From contig NZ_CP114054.1 of assembly GCF_026967575.1 (NCBI RefSeq), forward strand, positions 2,666,001-2,730,000: 64,000 nucleotides of DNA. Reading direction: 5' to 3'. Below, piece by piece: positions 44,867-52,448 of the stretch (positions within the stretch are counted from its first letter, which is position 1; every line of letters starts with the position of its first letter). This DNA is from Aurantiacibacter sp. MUD11 (lineage in GTDB: Bacteria; Pseudomonadota; Alphaproteobacteria; Sphingomonadales; Sphingomonadaceae). Made by a program: the position numbers and the translations under genes. A model generated the notes under the pieces. The model searched no databases. It had not been told where the DNA came from and saw only the letters and a list, made by a program, of their open reading frames with translations.

Positions 44867-45140
44867 AAATTTTCCCCTGCTTAAATGGCCCAAAAGTTCG
44901 AGACTATTGTTCCAGTTCGGTCAGCATGACTGTCGAGCATAGAATGTGCAAGGCTGTAGGGATTCACCACTGCTAGAGAGGGAACCCATGACGCCAGCGC
45001 CAAAGGGCTTTTTCACCGGCAATGAAGGTCCGCTTTCCACCCGCTTCCAGCCATTCGGGTCGTGAACTGCGATGACGGCGCCCGGCGACCCAAGGGTGGG
45101 CGCGCAAGGTTGCTGCTCCCGCAAGCACGATCATGATGCG
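44867..45140. other. Intergenic stretch with a possible 25-codon ORF and a degenerate repeat
   Basis: This 274-bp stretch lies between the lipoprotein start (44866) and the HupE stop (45141). It holds ATG 44988, preceded by GAGAGGGAA, which opens a 25-codon frame to TGA 45065. CCACCC near 45037 and GGGTGG near 45093 can pair. The GGTCCGCTTTCCACCC segment recalls palindromic repeats scattered through alphaproteobacterial intergenic DNA. I cannot call a gene here. Confidence 0.3.
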
Positions 45141-46172
45141 TCAGGCAAAGCCAGCGACCCGGTCCATTAGCCAGAAGACCGAGACCGTCCCCAGCATGTA
45201 GGCGGCAAACGATCGGACCAGCCCAAACCTTTCTCCTGCGCCAGGAATTGCCGTGTGCCGCAATAGTTTCCGCGCGGCCGCCACGAGGGCGAGGCAGACG
45301 CCGACAAATATCACCTGCCCGACCTCGACGCCGAGATTGAAGGAAAGCAAGGCGACCACGATCTCGTCTCCGGGAACGCCGATTTCGCGCAGGACGCTGG
45401 CGAAGCCGAAGCCGTGAACGAGGCCGAATGTCGATGCCACCAGGGTGGGATAGCGATAAGTCAGGCTGTTGCGATCTGCGCGCACGATCTCGACGGCGAG
45501 AAACAGGATCGACAGCGCGATGACCGCCTCCACCGGCGCGACCGGCAACCGCACGAGGTCAAGCGCGGACAGCGCCAGCGTGACCGAATGCGCCAGGGTG
45601 AAGCCGGTCAGAGCCAGCAGCGAGCGGCGCCAGGTGCCGGCAATCGCCAACAGGCCGACGACGAACAGCAGGTGGTCGATACCGCCGAAGATGTGTTCCA
45701 TCCCGAGGCGGAAGTAGTCTCCGGCAATTTCGAGCGCGGAAGGGGCCTGTGGCACGATCCAGCCACCCTCGCTAGGCGCGACGAGCGCCGAGAGTGGCGC
45801 GGCATCAAGGCGTTCAAACCGGTAGAGCGTGGAAAGCGAGGGATTGTAGATCGGGAAGGTCAGGCGGAATTCCTGTCCCTCGATACCGCCCGGGCAGGAG
45901 ACGACCATGGCACTCGCCTCGCTCTGGCCATCCTCGGTCCCGATGGTGACGGGCATGCAGTTTGCCGGCGGCAGGAGCCGGGGCAGGTTGTCCGCCGCGA
46001 CACTGCCGGGTGTGCGGACATGCAGGGCATAGCGTTCGCCCGGCAGTTCCCTGATCTGCACGGAAACGGGCCTGGCATCATGGGCCGCGGCCGGGATGCT
46101 GGCGAGGACCGCATTGGCGACGAGCGCGAGGAGCAGGGCGAGCCAACTGCGACTGGCGGACGCGGGCAGCAT
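45141..46172 (-). CDS. HupE/UreJ-family membrane protein (HupE_UreJ_2 type) with periplasmic N-domain
   Basis: A 343-residue protein: signal peptide (about 1-30), a periplasmic domain (about 31-150) and a C-terminal membrane domain of about six or seven helices. The metal motif of HupE proteins is present as HIFGGIDHLLFVVGLL (about 160-175, H-x6-H with the conserved Asp), followed by GFTLAHSVTLALSAL and FGLVHGFGFASVL. HupE relatives move Ni2+ or Co2+. The ATG overlaps the stop of the PPIase gene (TGATG). Third gene of the DUF3604-PPIase-HupE unit. Confidence 0.85.
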   Translation of the reverse strand: MLPASASRSWLALLLALVANAVLASIPAAAHDARPVSVQIRELPGERYALHVRTPGSVAADNLPRLLPPANCMPVTIGTEDGQSEASAMVVSCPGGIEGQEFRLTFPIYNPSLSTLYRFERLDAAPLSALVAPSEGGWIVPQAPSALEIAGDYFRLGMEHIFGGIDHLLFVVGLLAIAGTWRRSLLALTGFTLAHSVTLALSALDLVRLPVAPVEAVIALSILFLAVEIVRADRNSLTYRYPTLVASTFGLVHGFGFASVLREIGVPGDEIVVALLSFNLGVEVGQVIFVGVCLALVAAARKLLRHTAIPGAGERFGLVRSFAAYMLGTVSVFWLMDRVAGFA

Positions 46173-47074
46173 CAGTCGACGGGTTCCGCCGGAATGTCGA
46201 CATACCGGACATCATATTGGTCCACGAGATCGTCGAGAAGGGTCTCGCGCGTCCGCACCCGGCGTTCTTCCAGCACCGCTTCGCGCACCTGCTGGCGGAC
46301 TTCCTCGAAAGCGGGTGTGCGCGCCGCCGTGCGATCGGTGAACAGCACCAGGTGCAAGCCGAAGTTCGAGGCAATCGGTCCCTGCCACGTCTCGCCGGGC
46401 TGCAAGTTGGCCAGGCTGGCGGCGAATTGCAGTCCGAAGATGTTGGCGACCGGACGCATGTGCTGCCGCACGAAATTGCGCTGGTAGGGAAAGCGGTCGC
46501 CATAGCCGGGCGCGTCGTTGAAACCGGCATCGCGCGCTCGCAATTGGCCGAGCAGGCGCCGCGCTTCCGCCTCCATCCCGCCGGCATGGTCCTTCTCCGC
46601 ATCGATGAAGACATGGGTGAAGGTATATTCGGCGTCCTGCAGGAAATCCGCGCGATGCTCGTCGTAATAGGCGCGCAGTTCTTCTTCGGTCGGCGGTTCG
46701 GGTTCCAGGTCCGCTCCGGCGACGAGATATTCGATCTTCTGCACGAGGCGCCGGCGGATCACATAGTCTTCTTGGTCGAGCCCCAGCGCGCGGGCCTCGC
46801 GCTCCATGGCTTCCTCACGCACGTAATTCCGCGCCAGCTCGGCCAGCTGCGCATCGGTCATGGCATCGAATTGCGCTTCGAAATATTCCGGTTCGAATGC
46901 CGCGTTGCGGTATTGCAGGAAGGTGAGCAGCGCCTCGCGGTCCACCGTGATCACGCGTGAATCCGCATCCAGCGTGTCGCGCGGATTGAGAACGGCATAG
47001 GCCGCAAACAGCAGTCCGCCGAGCAGGACGAAATGGGTCAGCGGCTCCTTCAGGAGCGAGCGTATGAGCGACAT
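46172..47074 (-). CDS. Membrane-anchored parvulin/SurA-like peptidylprolyl isomerase
   Basis: A 300-residue protein with one N-terminal membrane helix (about 13-32) and a periplasmic part. An SurA-like helical segment (about 50-130) precedes a parvulin-like domain (about 130-260) with YTFTHVFIDAEKD and GETWQGPIASNFGLHLVLFTDRT. It should fold or chaperone exported proteins. It starts directly at the DUF3604 stop (TAGATG) and overlaps hupE, so all three are cotranscribed. The PPIase region is divergent from PpiC/PpiD, so catalysis is probable but not certain. Confidence 0.85.
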   Translation of the reverse strand: MSLIRSLLKEPLTHFVLLGGLLFAAYAVLNPRDTLDADSRVITVDREALLTFLQYRNAAFEPEYFEAQFDAMTDAQLAELARNYVREEAMEREARALGLDQEDYVIRRRLVQKIEYLVAGADLEPEPPTEEELRAYYDEHRADFLQDAEYTFTHVFIDAEKDHAGGMEAEARRLLGQLRARDAGFNDAPGYGDRFPYQRNFVRQHMRPVANIFGLQFAASLANLQPGETWQGPIASNFGLHLVLFTDRTAARTPAFEEVRQQVREAVLEERRVRTRETLLDDLVDQYDVRYVDIPAEPVD

Positions 47075-48961
47075 CTAGCTGGCCGGCGTATACCAGACGG
47101 GCGAGGAATAGGCGCGTTCCTGGATAGTGGCAGGCTGCCGCGTTTCCTCGACATCGATGCCCAGTGCAATGGCATCGAGCAGCGAGTGGCGCGGGGTCGG
47201 AATTTCCAGCACGCGCACGTAGTAGAATGCTGCCTCGTCCGGATTGAAATCCGGATCGCGCCACACCGTTGCCAACTGCACCGCGCCAATCGAATTGGTG
47301 TAGAGGCCGGTTTCGAGATCAACCGTGTTGCCGACCGAGGGCAGGTTGCCATCGCTGTCGATCTGGCGGCCATCCGACCAGGCGACGTTGTAGATGCGCT
47401 CATGCGCCTCGCCGTTTTCGTCCACCCAGCCTTTCACCACCTGCACGCGGTCGAGATTGCCGCTGAGCGGGTCCTTCGCGGCATGGATCAACAGGCTCGG
47501 GGCGCGGCCCGCCGGGGCGGCGGTCAGGTCGCCTCCCATGGGAATGCCGCGCGAATAGCCGATTGCGGCGATATCCCGCGCATCGGCGTCGGTCGGCGCG
47601 AAATTGAAGCCGGCGAACATGCGCAAGGCGATGCGGGGGCCGGTGGTCGCGTAGACTTCCTTGCGCCGCAGGGCCGCGAAGATGCTCTCGCGGGTGTTCT
47701 CTTCCGCCCAGGCCGCCACGCGGCCCGAGGCGCCCATTTCCCAGGCTGGGAAGATCACCGGGCGTGGCCCCAGCACATGCTCGCTGAGCGGAATGTCGGA
47801 GACCAGCTTGCCGTAGAAATCGCTCTCCTGCACCGAACTCAGGCCGGTGTGGCTGTCAGTCGAGCCGATCATGCCGAAGTTGTAGGGATTGACCCCGACG
47901 CGCTGTTGGATCTGCAAGCCGCGAAGCAGGGCCGAACGGGCGTAATCCCCGGCATCGGCCGGCGTCGGCGTGCCGATCAGCAGTTTGCGCCGAATCTCGA
48001 ATTCCGCAAACTCGTCATACGGGGCGATCTCGGGGTGGACTTCCGACGTGCCCTTGGCCTGCGTCATTTCCACCAGCGGTTCCCACAACTGGCGCGCGCG
48101 GGCATAGGCGGCCGAAATCGGCTGCCCGTCGGTGTCCGTCATCTGGAACATCAGCCCGCCCGAAATATTCGAATTGTGCGGGATGGCGATGAAATCGATC
48201 CCCGTCCGGTCGCGCGTTGCGGACATCCACGACCACAGATCTTCCGGGCGCTGGCTGTCCTGGCTGCCAAAGGGGATGAAACTGGCGGCACCTTCGCCAT
48301 CGGTGTTGGCCAGCACGACCCGGTGCAGGTTCTTGCCTCCGTCGACCACGGACGACCATTCCCAGCCGAACAGCGTGGTGAACGTGCCGGGGATGTAATT
48401 GCGCTCGGCGGCCTCGATCTCCACCGCCCATGCGGTGCTGCGCACGGCGTCGGACTGGATCTGGCTCATCATCTCGGCGGTATCGGGTCCGGGCGGGCCG
48501 GACATGCCGGCACCGGTGACGCTCATCGCGCCGTTGCGCCCCGGGTCCCGCACATGCGCCGCCATTGCGCGACGCCCCCACGGGGTGGCCAGCAAGGTTT
48601 CATCGGCGCGGTTCAGCAGCGTGAACAGCCCCATCATCTCTGCATGGTCGGTCACCGCCATGAAATCGAGCGGTCGCCGGATCTGCACCTTGCGGTCGAG
48701 TCCGGGCTGCTCGATCGGGATGCCCCTTGCATAGCGATAGGCCATGTCCGGCGTGACCATGGTGTTATCGGTGATGTAGGCATCGAGAGAGTGGTTCGAG
48801 TGCAGGTGCAAATCGCCCCAGAACAGTTCGGTACGGTCGGGGCCTTCGCCTTGGGCGACAAGCTGGGATGCCGGGAAAAGTGCCAGGCCGGCCGCTGCGC
48901 ATCCGCCCAGTAGCGCTTTCCTGCCCAATTTCGAAAAGGCCGTCCGCCTCTCGCTTGTCAT
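47075..48961 (-). CDS. Exported DUF3604 protein (PHP-like metallohydrolase fold)
   Basis: A 628-residue DUF3604 protein. The N-terminus has an export signal (KLGRKALLGGCAAAGLALFPASQLVA). The metal ligands of a PHP fold are visible: GDLHLHSNHS (His52/His54), FMAVTDHAE (Asp-His), IAIPHNSN and GSTDSHTG. DUF3604 is a PHP-superfamily relative of unknown activity, so a metal-dependent hydrolase is inferred. ATG 48961 is chosen because GAGG lies 6 bp upstream; ATG 48967 would place the purine tract adjacent. First gene of the operon with the PPIase and HupE. Confidence 0.88.
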   Translation of the reverse strand: MTSERRTAFSKLGRKALLGGCAAAGLALFPASQLVAQGEGPDRTELFWGDLHLHSNHSLDAYITDNTMVTPDMAYRYARGIPIEQPGLDRKVQIRRPLDFMAVTDHAEMMGLFTLLNRADETLLATPWGRRAMAAHVRDPGRNGAMSVTGAGMSGPPGPDTAEMMSQIQSDAVRSTAWAVEIEAAERNYIPGTFTTLFGWEWSSVVDGGKNLHRVVLANTDGEGAASFIPFGSQDSQRPEDLWSWMSATRDRTGIDFIAIPHNSNISGGLMFQMTDTDGQPISAAYARARQLWEPLVEMTQAKGTSEVHPEIAPYDEFAEFEIRRKLLIGTPTPADAGDYARSALLRGLQIQQRVGVNPYNFGMIGSTDSHTGLSSVQESDFYGKLVSDIPLSEHVLGPRPVIFPAWEMGASGRVAAWAEENTRESIFAALRRKEVYATTGPRIALRMFAGFNFAPTDADARDIAAIGYSRGIPMGGDLTAAPAGRAPSLLIHAAKDPLSGNLDRVQVVKGWVDENGEAHERIYNVAWSDGRQIDSDGNLPSVGNTVDLETGLYTNSIGAVQLATVWRDPDFNPDEAAFYYVRVLEIPTPRHSLLDAIALGIDVEETRQPATIQERAYSSPVWYTPAS

Positions 48962-49088
48962 GCTCATCCTCCTCGCAATCCCAACCTCAGGTTCGACGAT
49001 TGCGGAAGGCCCCATTGCTTGTCAATGCGTTGGCCGGCCGGCGGTGCAAGGCTGCGGCCAGCGCAGGTCGGGTCTGTCAGCTTGCCAC

Positions 49089-49134
49089 GCCAAAATGAGA
49101 AGGGCAGCTCCACCCTTTCGTGGAACTGCCCTTC
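49089..49134 (-). terminator. Strong intrinsic terminator of the small minus-strand unit
   Basis: A 15-position stem with one mismatch, AAGGGCAG.TCCAC pairing with GTGGA.CTGCCCTT (49099-49134), loop CCTTTC. Read on the minus strand it is followed by CTCATTTTGG. It ends the unit that carries the 18-codon ORF. Confidence 0.85.
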
Positions 49135-49188
49135 GCATGGTCAGCGGTCGTTAAACCGCCAACGAAGCCTTACTCGGCGATATGAAGA

Positions 49189-49245
49189 CTACCGAATATG
49201 CTCCGCACGGGTCGTCACCGACCTCCCTGCTGAACCATGAGACAT
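49189..49245 (-). CDS. Candidate 18-residue small protein behind an extended anti-16S Shine-Dalgarno
   Basis: ATG 49245 to TAG 49189 encodes MSHGSAGRSVTTRAEHIR. Seven nt upstream of the start is AGGAGG within GAAAGGAGGTGATCC (49247-49261), complementary over 14-15 nt to the 3' end of 16S rRNA, far longer than normal ribosome binding sites in this window. The peptide is basic and hydrophilic, with no signal or membrane segment. It may be a leader peptide, a real small protein, or part of a structured regulatory RNA. I do not recognise it. Confidence 0.45.
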   Translation of the reverse strand: MSHGSAGRSVTTRAEHIR

Positions 49246-49275
49246 CGGATCACCTCCTTTCGCGCTGTAGAGCCA

Positions 49276-49298
49276 GAACCGCCGCATCACCGGCGTTC
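49276..49298 (-). promoter_or_regulatory. Leader hairpin 1 of the small minus-strand unit
   Basis: GAACCGCC and GGCGTTC pair with one bulged base around a short loop, about 30 nt upstream of the start codon of the 18-codon ORF. A second stem, ATTCACTGC with GCATTTGTGAAT (49308-49339, with three unpaired bases on one side), lies just beyond it. Confidence 0.4.
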
Positions 49299-49435
49299 AG
49301 GACTTGCATTCACTGCCTGTCCTGTCTGCATTTGTGAATCGCGGTGTCCATGAAGACAAGCCTTGATTTATTCTTTTTCACAGTCAGAATCGCGCGTCTG
49401 TTCCGAAGCCGGTTTTTTGACTGTTCGGTGACAGC

Positions 49436-50047
49436 TCAACCCCGACAATCTTCCACCACGCGGGTGATTTCCGGCCAGGCCGGAACGTAGATCGGTTCCA
49501 CGCCGGCTACGTCGAGGGCGAAACGACCTTTGGAAAAGGCGATGGCATCCAGCAGCGGATCGCTGGCGGCAAGCTCGGCCACCAGCAGCGGCGCGCGGCT
49601 CTGCACCGGACTGGCGGTGAGGGTGCGGTTGGCGGTCTCGGTGCGCACCAGCATTTCGACCTGGCCGATCGCCGTGCCCTTGCGCCCGATGGCGACCCGG
49701 CGCGTGTCCAGGTTGCAGACGATCAGCAGTTCCACCCCTTCGGGCGTGCGCGAGGTGCCGAACACCGCCAAGGTCTCAGCCGGCTCGGCAACATAGCTCC
49801 AGTCGCCCGGGGTGCGCGGCGCGTCCATCCAGTTGTCGTAGGTGGGCGTCACCACCTGCAGCGGCGCATCGTCCGGCTCGGCGACGGGCGGAGGTATCGG
49901 CGTTGGCGTGGGCGCAGGTGTCGGCGAGGGCGACGGCGACGGTGCGGGCGAGGGCACCGGAGTCGGTTCCGGCGCCGGCGGCACGCAAGCGACCAGGGCG
50001 AGCGATCCGGCCAGCGCACAGGCCGCGGCGAAGGCGGGGCGTTTCAT
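49436..50047 (-). CDS. Proline-rich lipoprotein (tandem paralogue 2)
   Basis: A 203-residue predicted lipoprotein: signal with lipobox ALVAC (about residue 21), then a Pro/Thr/Ser linker of alternating PSP/PTP repeats (about 24-56) that may cross the periplasm or peptidoglycan, then a globular domain. The domain shares PGDWSY, FG near 96, a mid cysteine (IVCNLDT) and a final YVPAWPEITRVVEDC with the upstream gene's product, so the two are paralogues. The ATG overlaps the upstream stop by one base. Function unknown. Confidence 0.75.
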   Translation of the reverse strand: MKRPAFAAACALAGSLALVACVPPAPEPTPVPSPAPSPSPSPTPAPTPTPIPPPVAEPDDAPLQVVTPTYDNWMDAPRTPGDWSYVAEPAETLAVFGTSRTPEGVELLIVCNLDTRRVAIGRKGTAIGQVEMLVRTETANRTLTASPVQSRAPLLVAELAASDPLLDAIAFSKGRFALDVAGVEPIYVPAWPEITRVVEDCRG

Positions 50048-50574
50048 CAGCTGCATGCGTAGAGAACGCGCGAGATGCCCGGATGTGTCGGATATTGCCA
50101 CCGTTCGCCCGTTGGCGCGGTCAGCGTGACGACTTCGTCGGGGTTGGAGAAGGCGTGGAAGATGGCGAGGCTCGGTTCGATTTCCGCGCCGAGCAGCGGC
50201 AGCGGGCCTTCGACCGGCGCCATGTCGATGCGCGCCGCTTCGCCGCCGGCGTCCAGCCGCCAGGCTTCGGGTCCGCTCGCGTCGATCGACAAGGTCATGG
50301 TGACGGTGCCCGTCGCCGCTTCGCAGTCGATCGTCAGGCTCGGCTCCGTATTCGCCTCGCCGAACATGGCCATGGCGCCCTGCGCGTTCTCGTTGACGAT
50401 CCAGCTGCCCGGCACCAGCGCGGTGCCATCGGGTGCTGTGGTGGCCTGCGGGGCGGGGGTCAGTACCGGTTCCGGCTGGGCGACCTCCTCGGTCTCCTCA
50501 ACCTCCTCGCTGCTGTTGCAGGCGGCGAGGGCGAGGGCGGCCAGACCAAGCGACATCACGTGACGCAATTGCAT
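50047..50574 (-). CDS. Lipoprotein (tandem paralogue 1)
   Basis: A 175-residue predicted lipoprotein: lipobox ALAAC (Cys19), an acidic/Pro linker (about 22-45), then a domain with PGSWIV, MFGEAN, a mid cysteine (TIDCEAAT), PLLGAEI and a C-terminal YPTHPGISRVLYAC. The equivalent elements occur in the same order in the gene directly downstream. AAGGA precedes ATG 50574. It is divergent from tlyA with 52 bp between starts. The two domain cysteines may pair in the periplasm. Confidence 0.75.
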   Translation of the reverse strand: MQLRHVMSLGLAALALAACNSSEEVEETEEVAQPEPVLTPAPQATTAPDGTALVPGSWIVNENAQGAMAMFGEANTEPSLTIDCEAATGTVTMTLSIDASGPEAWRLDAGGEAARIDMAPVEGPLPLLGAEIEPSLAIFHAFSNPDEVVTLTAPTGERWQYPTHPGISRVLYACS

Positions 50575-50626
50575 GGGTACGGTTCCTTCTGGACGGTTCA
50601 CCATTGCCGGCTCTATCGCGTTGCCG

Positions 50627-51391
50627 ATGACCGAGCGCAAGCCATCTAAACAACGGATCGACCAACTGCTTGTCGAGCGCGGTGAAGCGGAAAGCCGCAC
50701 CCGTGCACAGGCGCTGGTGATGGCCGGGCACGTCTTCGCCGGGCTGCCGGGCAAGCTGCAACGGATCGACAAGCCGGGGCAGCAGGTGAAGCCTGACTGG
50801 CAGGTGGAGGTGCGCGGGCGCGACCATCCCTGGGTCGGGCGCGGCGGGGTAAAGCTGGCGCACGCGATCGAGCATTTCGGTCTCGACCCGAAGGGCGCGG
50901 TGGCGATGGATATCGGCAGTTCGACGGGCGGCTTTACCGAAGTGCTGCTGCACCACGGGGCAGAGCACGTCTTTGCCGTGGACGTCGGCACCAACCAGCT
51001 GGCGTGGAAACTGCGGCAGGATCCGCGCATCACCGTGCTGGAACAGACCAATGCCCGTGCGCTGACGCCCGAGCTGATCGACCGGCCCTGCGACTGGGTG
51101 GTCTGCGATGCCAGCTTCATCGGCCTGGCCAAGGTGCTGGAGGTGCCGCTGGCCTTGGCCGCGCCGAAGTGCCGCCTTGTCGCGCTGATCAAGCCGCAGT
51201 TCGAAGTCGCCAAGGGCGAGGTGGGCAAGGGCGGCATCGTGCGCGAGCCCGAATTGCGCCAGCGCGTGTGCGACGAGGTGTGCGACTGGCTGCGCGACAG
51301 CGGCTGGACGATCGAGGGGCTGGTCGAAAGCCCGATCACGGGAACCGAGGGGAATGTCGAATTCCTCGTCAACGCGGTTCGCGGCCAGTAG
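50627..51391 (+). CDS. tlyA: TlyA-family rRNA (cytidine-2'-O)-methyltransferase
   Basis: A 254-residue protein with an N-terminal S4 RNA-binding domain (QRIDQLLVERGEAESRTRAQALVMAGHV) and an FtsJ-type methyltransferase domain with VAMDIGSSTGGFTEVLL and VCDASFIGL, including the KPQFE block. TlyA methylates 16S and 23S rRNA cytidines in mycobacteria; the older label is hemolysin A. ATG 50627 is preceded only by a weak GCC context; TTG 50621 and ATG 50573 are in frame. Confidence 0.92.
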   Translation: MTERKPSKQRIDQLLVERGEAESRTRAQALVMAGHVFAGLPGKLQRIDKPGQQVKPDWQVEVRGRDHPWVGRGGVKLAHAIEHFGLDPKGAVAMDIGSSTGGFTEVLLHHGAEHVFAVDVGTNQLAWKLRQDPRITVLEQTNARALTPELIDRPCDWVVCDASFIGLAKVLEVPLALAAPKCRLVALIKPQFEVAKGEVGKGGIVREPELRQRVCDEVCDWLRDSGWTIEGLVESPITGTEGNVEFLVNAVRGQ

Positions 51392-51489
51392 AAATCCCGA
51401 ATGCGGACAGAGCCTTTGAGACGACTTGCCAGTGTGGCGGGGTCTCGCCAAGTTGCCCCGGATTTCGAATCACGGAGTTGCCTGAACCG

Positions 51490-52041
51490 ATGAACCGCCT
51501 TGCGTCACCCGCACAATTGCGTGCCAGCCTGATCCGCTGGTCGTTGTTCATCGTGCCCGCCGTGATGTTGCTGGGTTTCCTCTCGGGACAGGTGGGCGGC
51601 AGCGCCGATAGCCCGTGGTTCCAGGCGCTGGAAAAGCCCGCCATCTTCCCGCCGCCGGCAACCTTCGGCATCGTCTGGTCGATCCTCTACTTCATGATGG
51701 GCCTTGCGCTGGCGCTGGTCTGCGCCGCCTGGGGTTCGAGCGTGCGGGTATGGGCGATCCTCGTCTTCCTGGTGCAATTCGCGCTCAACCTGGCGTGGTC
51801 GCCGATATTCTTCGGCATGCACGATATCCGGTTGGCGCTGGTCATCCTGATCCTGCTCGACGCCGCGCTGCTGGTAACCGTGCTGCTGTTCTTCAAGGTG
51901 CGCGCCTGGGCCGGCGTGCTGCTGCTGCCCTACCTCGCCTGGGTGTTGTTCGCGACTGTGCTCAACTGGCAGTTCCTCGAGCTGAACCCCCATGCGGAAT
52001 ATATCCGGGATAGCGGGGCGGTACAGCGGATGGAGCTGTAG
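51490..52041 (+). CDS. tspO: TspO/MBR family tryptophan-rich sensory protein
   Basis: A 183-residue, five-helix membrane protein. Family features are W-F-Q-A-L-E-K-P (about 43-50), the FPPPATFGIVWSILYFMMG segment and ALNLAWSPIFFGMHDIRLAL with the conserved Trp-Ser-Pro. An N-terminal extension (about 1-16) precedes helix 1. TspO proteins bind porphyrins and have been tied to photosynthesis-gene regulation and stress in alphaproteobacteria. Confidence 0.92.
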   Translation: MNRLASPAQLRASLIRWSLFIVPAVMLLGFLSGQVGGSADSPWFQALEKPAIFPPPATFGIVWSILYFMMGLALALVCAAWGSSVRVWAILVFLVQFALNLAWSPIFFGMHDIRLALVILILLDAALLVTVLLFFKVRAWAGVLLLPYLAWVLFATVLNWQFLELNPHAEYIRDSGAVQRMEL

Positions 52042-52106
52042 TCCCGCGCTTGGTGCGCGCGACGTTTCTTCTTGAGAATCTCCCTCCGAAGTCCCACATA
52101 TTGTTT

Positions 52107-52382
52107 ATGCAAAGCGAAAACCGGATCATCGCCGACTTCGTCAAACTCGCCAATTCGGCTGCTGGCACCATGGCCGGCATGAGTCGCGAGGCGCGCGAAG
52201 GTGCGCGCGAGAAGATGCGGGAAGCGCTGGGCGGCCTCGACTTCGTCGGTCGCGAGGAATTCGACGCCGTGAAGGACATGGCGGCCAAGGCCCGCGAAGA
52301 AAACGACGCGCTGAAAGCGCGTATCGACGCGCTGGAGGCCAAGGTGTTCGGCCACGAAGGCCCGCCCGCGAAGCACGACTGA
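52107..52382 (+). CDS. ubiK: Accessory factor UbiK family protein (BMFP)
   Basis: A 91-residue protein: amphipathic helix NRIIADFVKLANSAAGTM at the N-terminus, then a coiled coil (about 45-80, KDMAAKAREENDALKARIDALEAKV). UbiK/YqiC supports ubiquinone synthesis and binds membrane lipids in E. coli. ATG 52107 is used; the frame is open to 52050. It is in the usual size range. Confidence 0.85.
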   Translation: MQSENRIIADFVKLANSAAGTMAGMSREAREGAREKMREALGGLDFVGREEFDAVKDMAAKAREENDALKARIDALEAKVFGHEGPPAKHD

Positions 52383-52448
52383 GGCTTCCTCTTCCGTAAC
52401 ATCCCCAAACGTGCTTGTGTCTGCCCCTGACCAACAGGGAGTTGACCG

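Larger units (their letters stand above)
49016..49435. other. 420-bp intergenic region between the DUF3604 operon and the tandem lipoproteins
   Basis: No conventional gene fits. The minus-strand half contains a strong terminator (49089-49134), an 18-codon ORF (49189-49245) with an extended Shine-Dalgarno sequence, and two leader hairpins (49276-49298 and 49308-49339). The remaining 100 bp up to 49435 is AT-rich around 49365-49385 (GATTTATTCTTTTTCAC), a plausible promoter region for the minus-strand unit. The stretch 49016-49088 probably holds the promoter of the DUF3604 gene. Confidence 0.55.

Noticed and set aside
49246..49262. Plus-strand CGGATCACCTCCTTTC resembles the 16S rRNA 3' end
   Set aside because: Only about 15 nt match; the preceding 16S sequence is absent. 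It is the complement of an extended Shine-Dalgarno on the minus strand.
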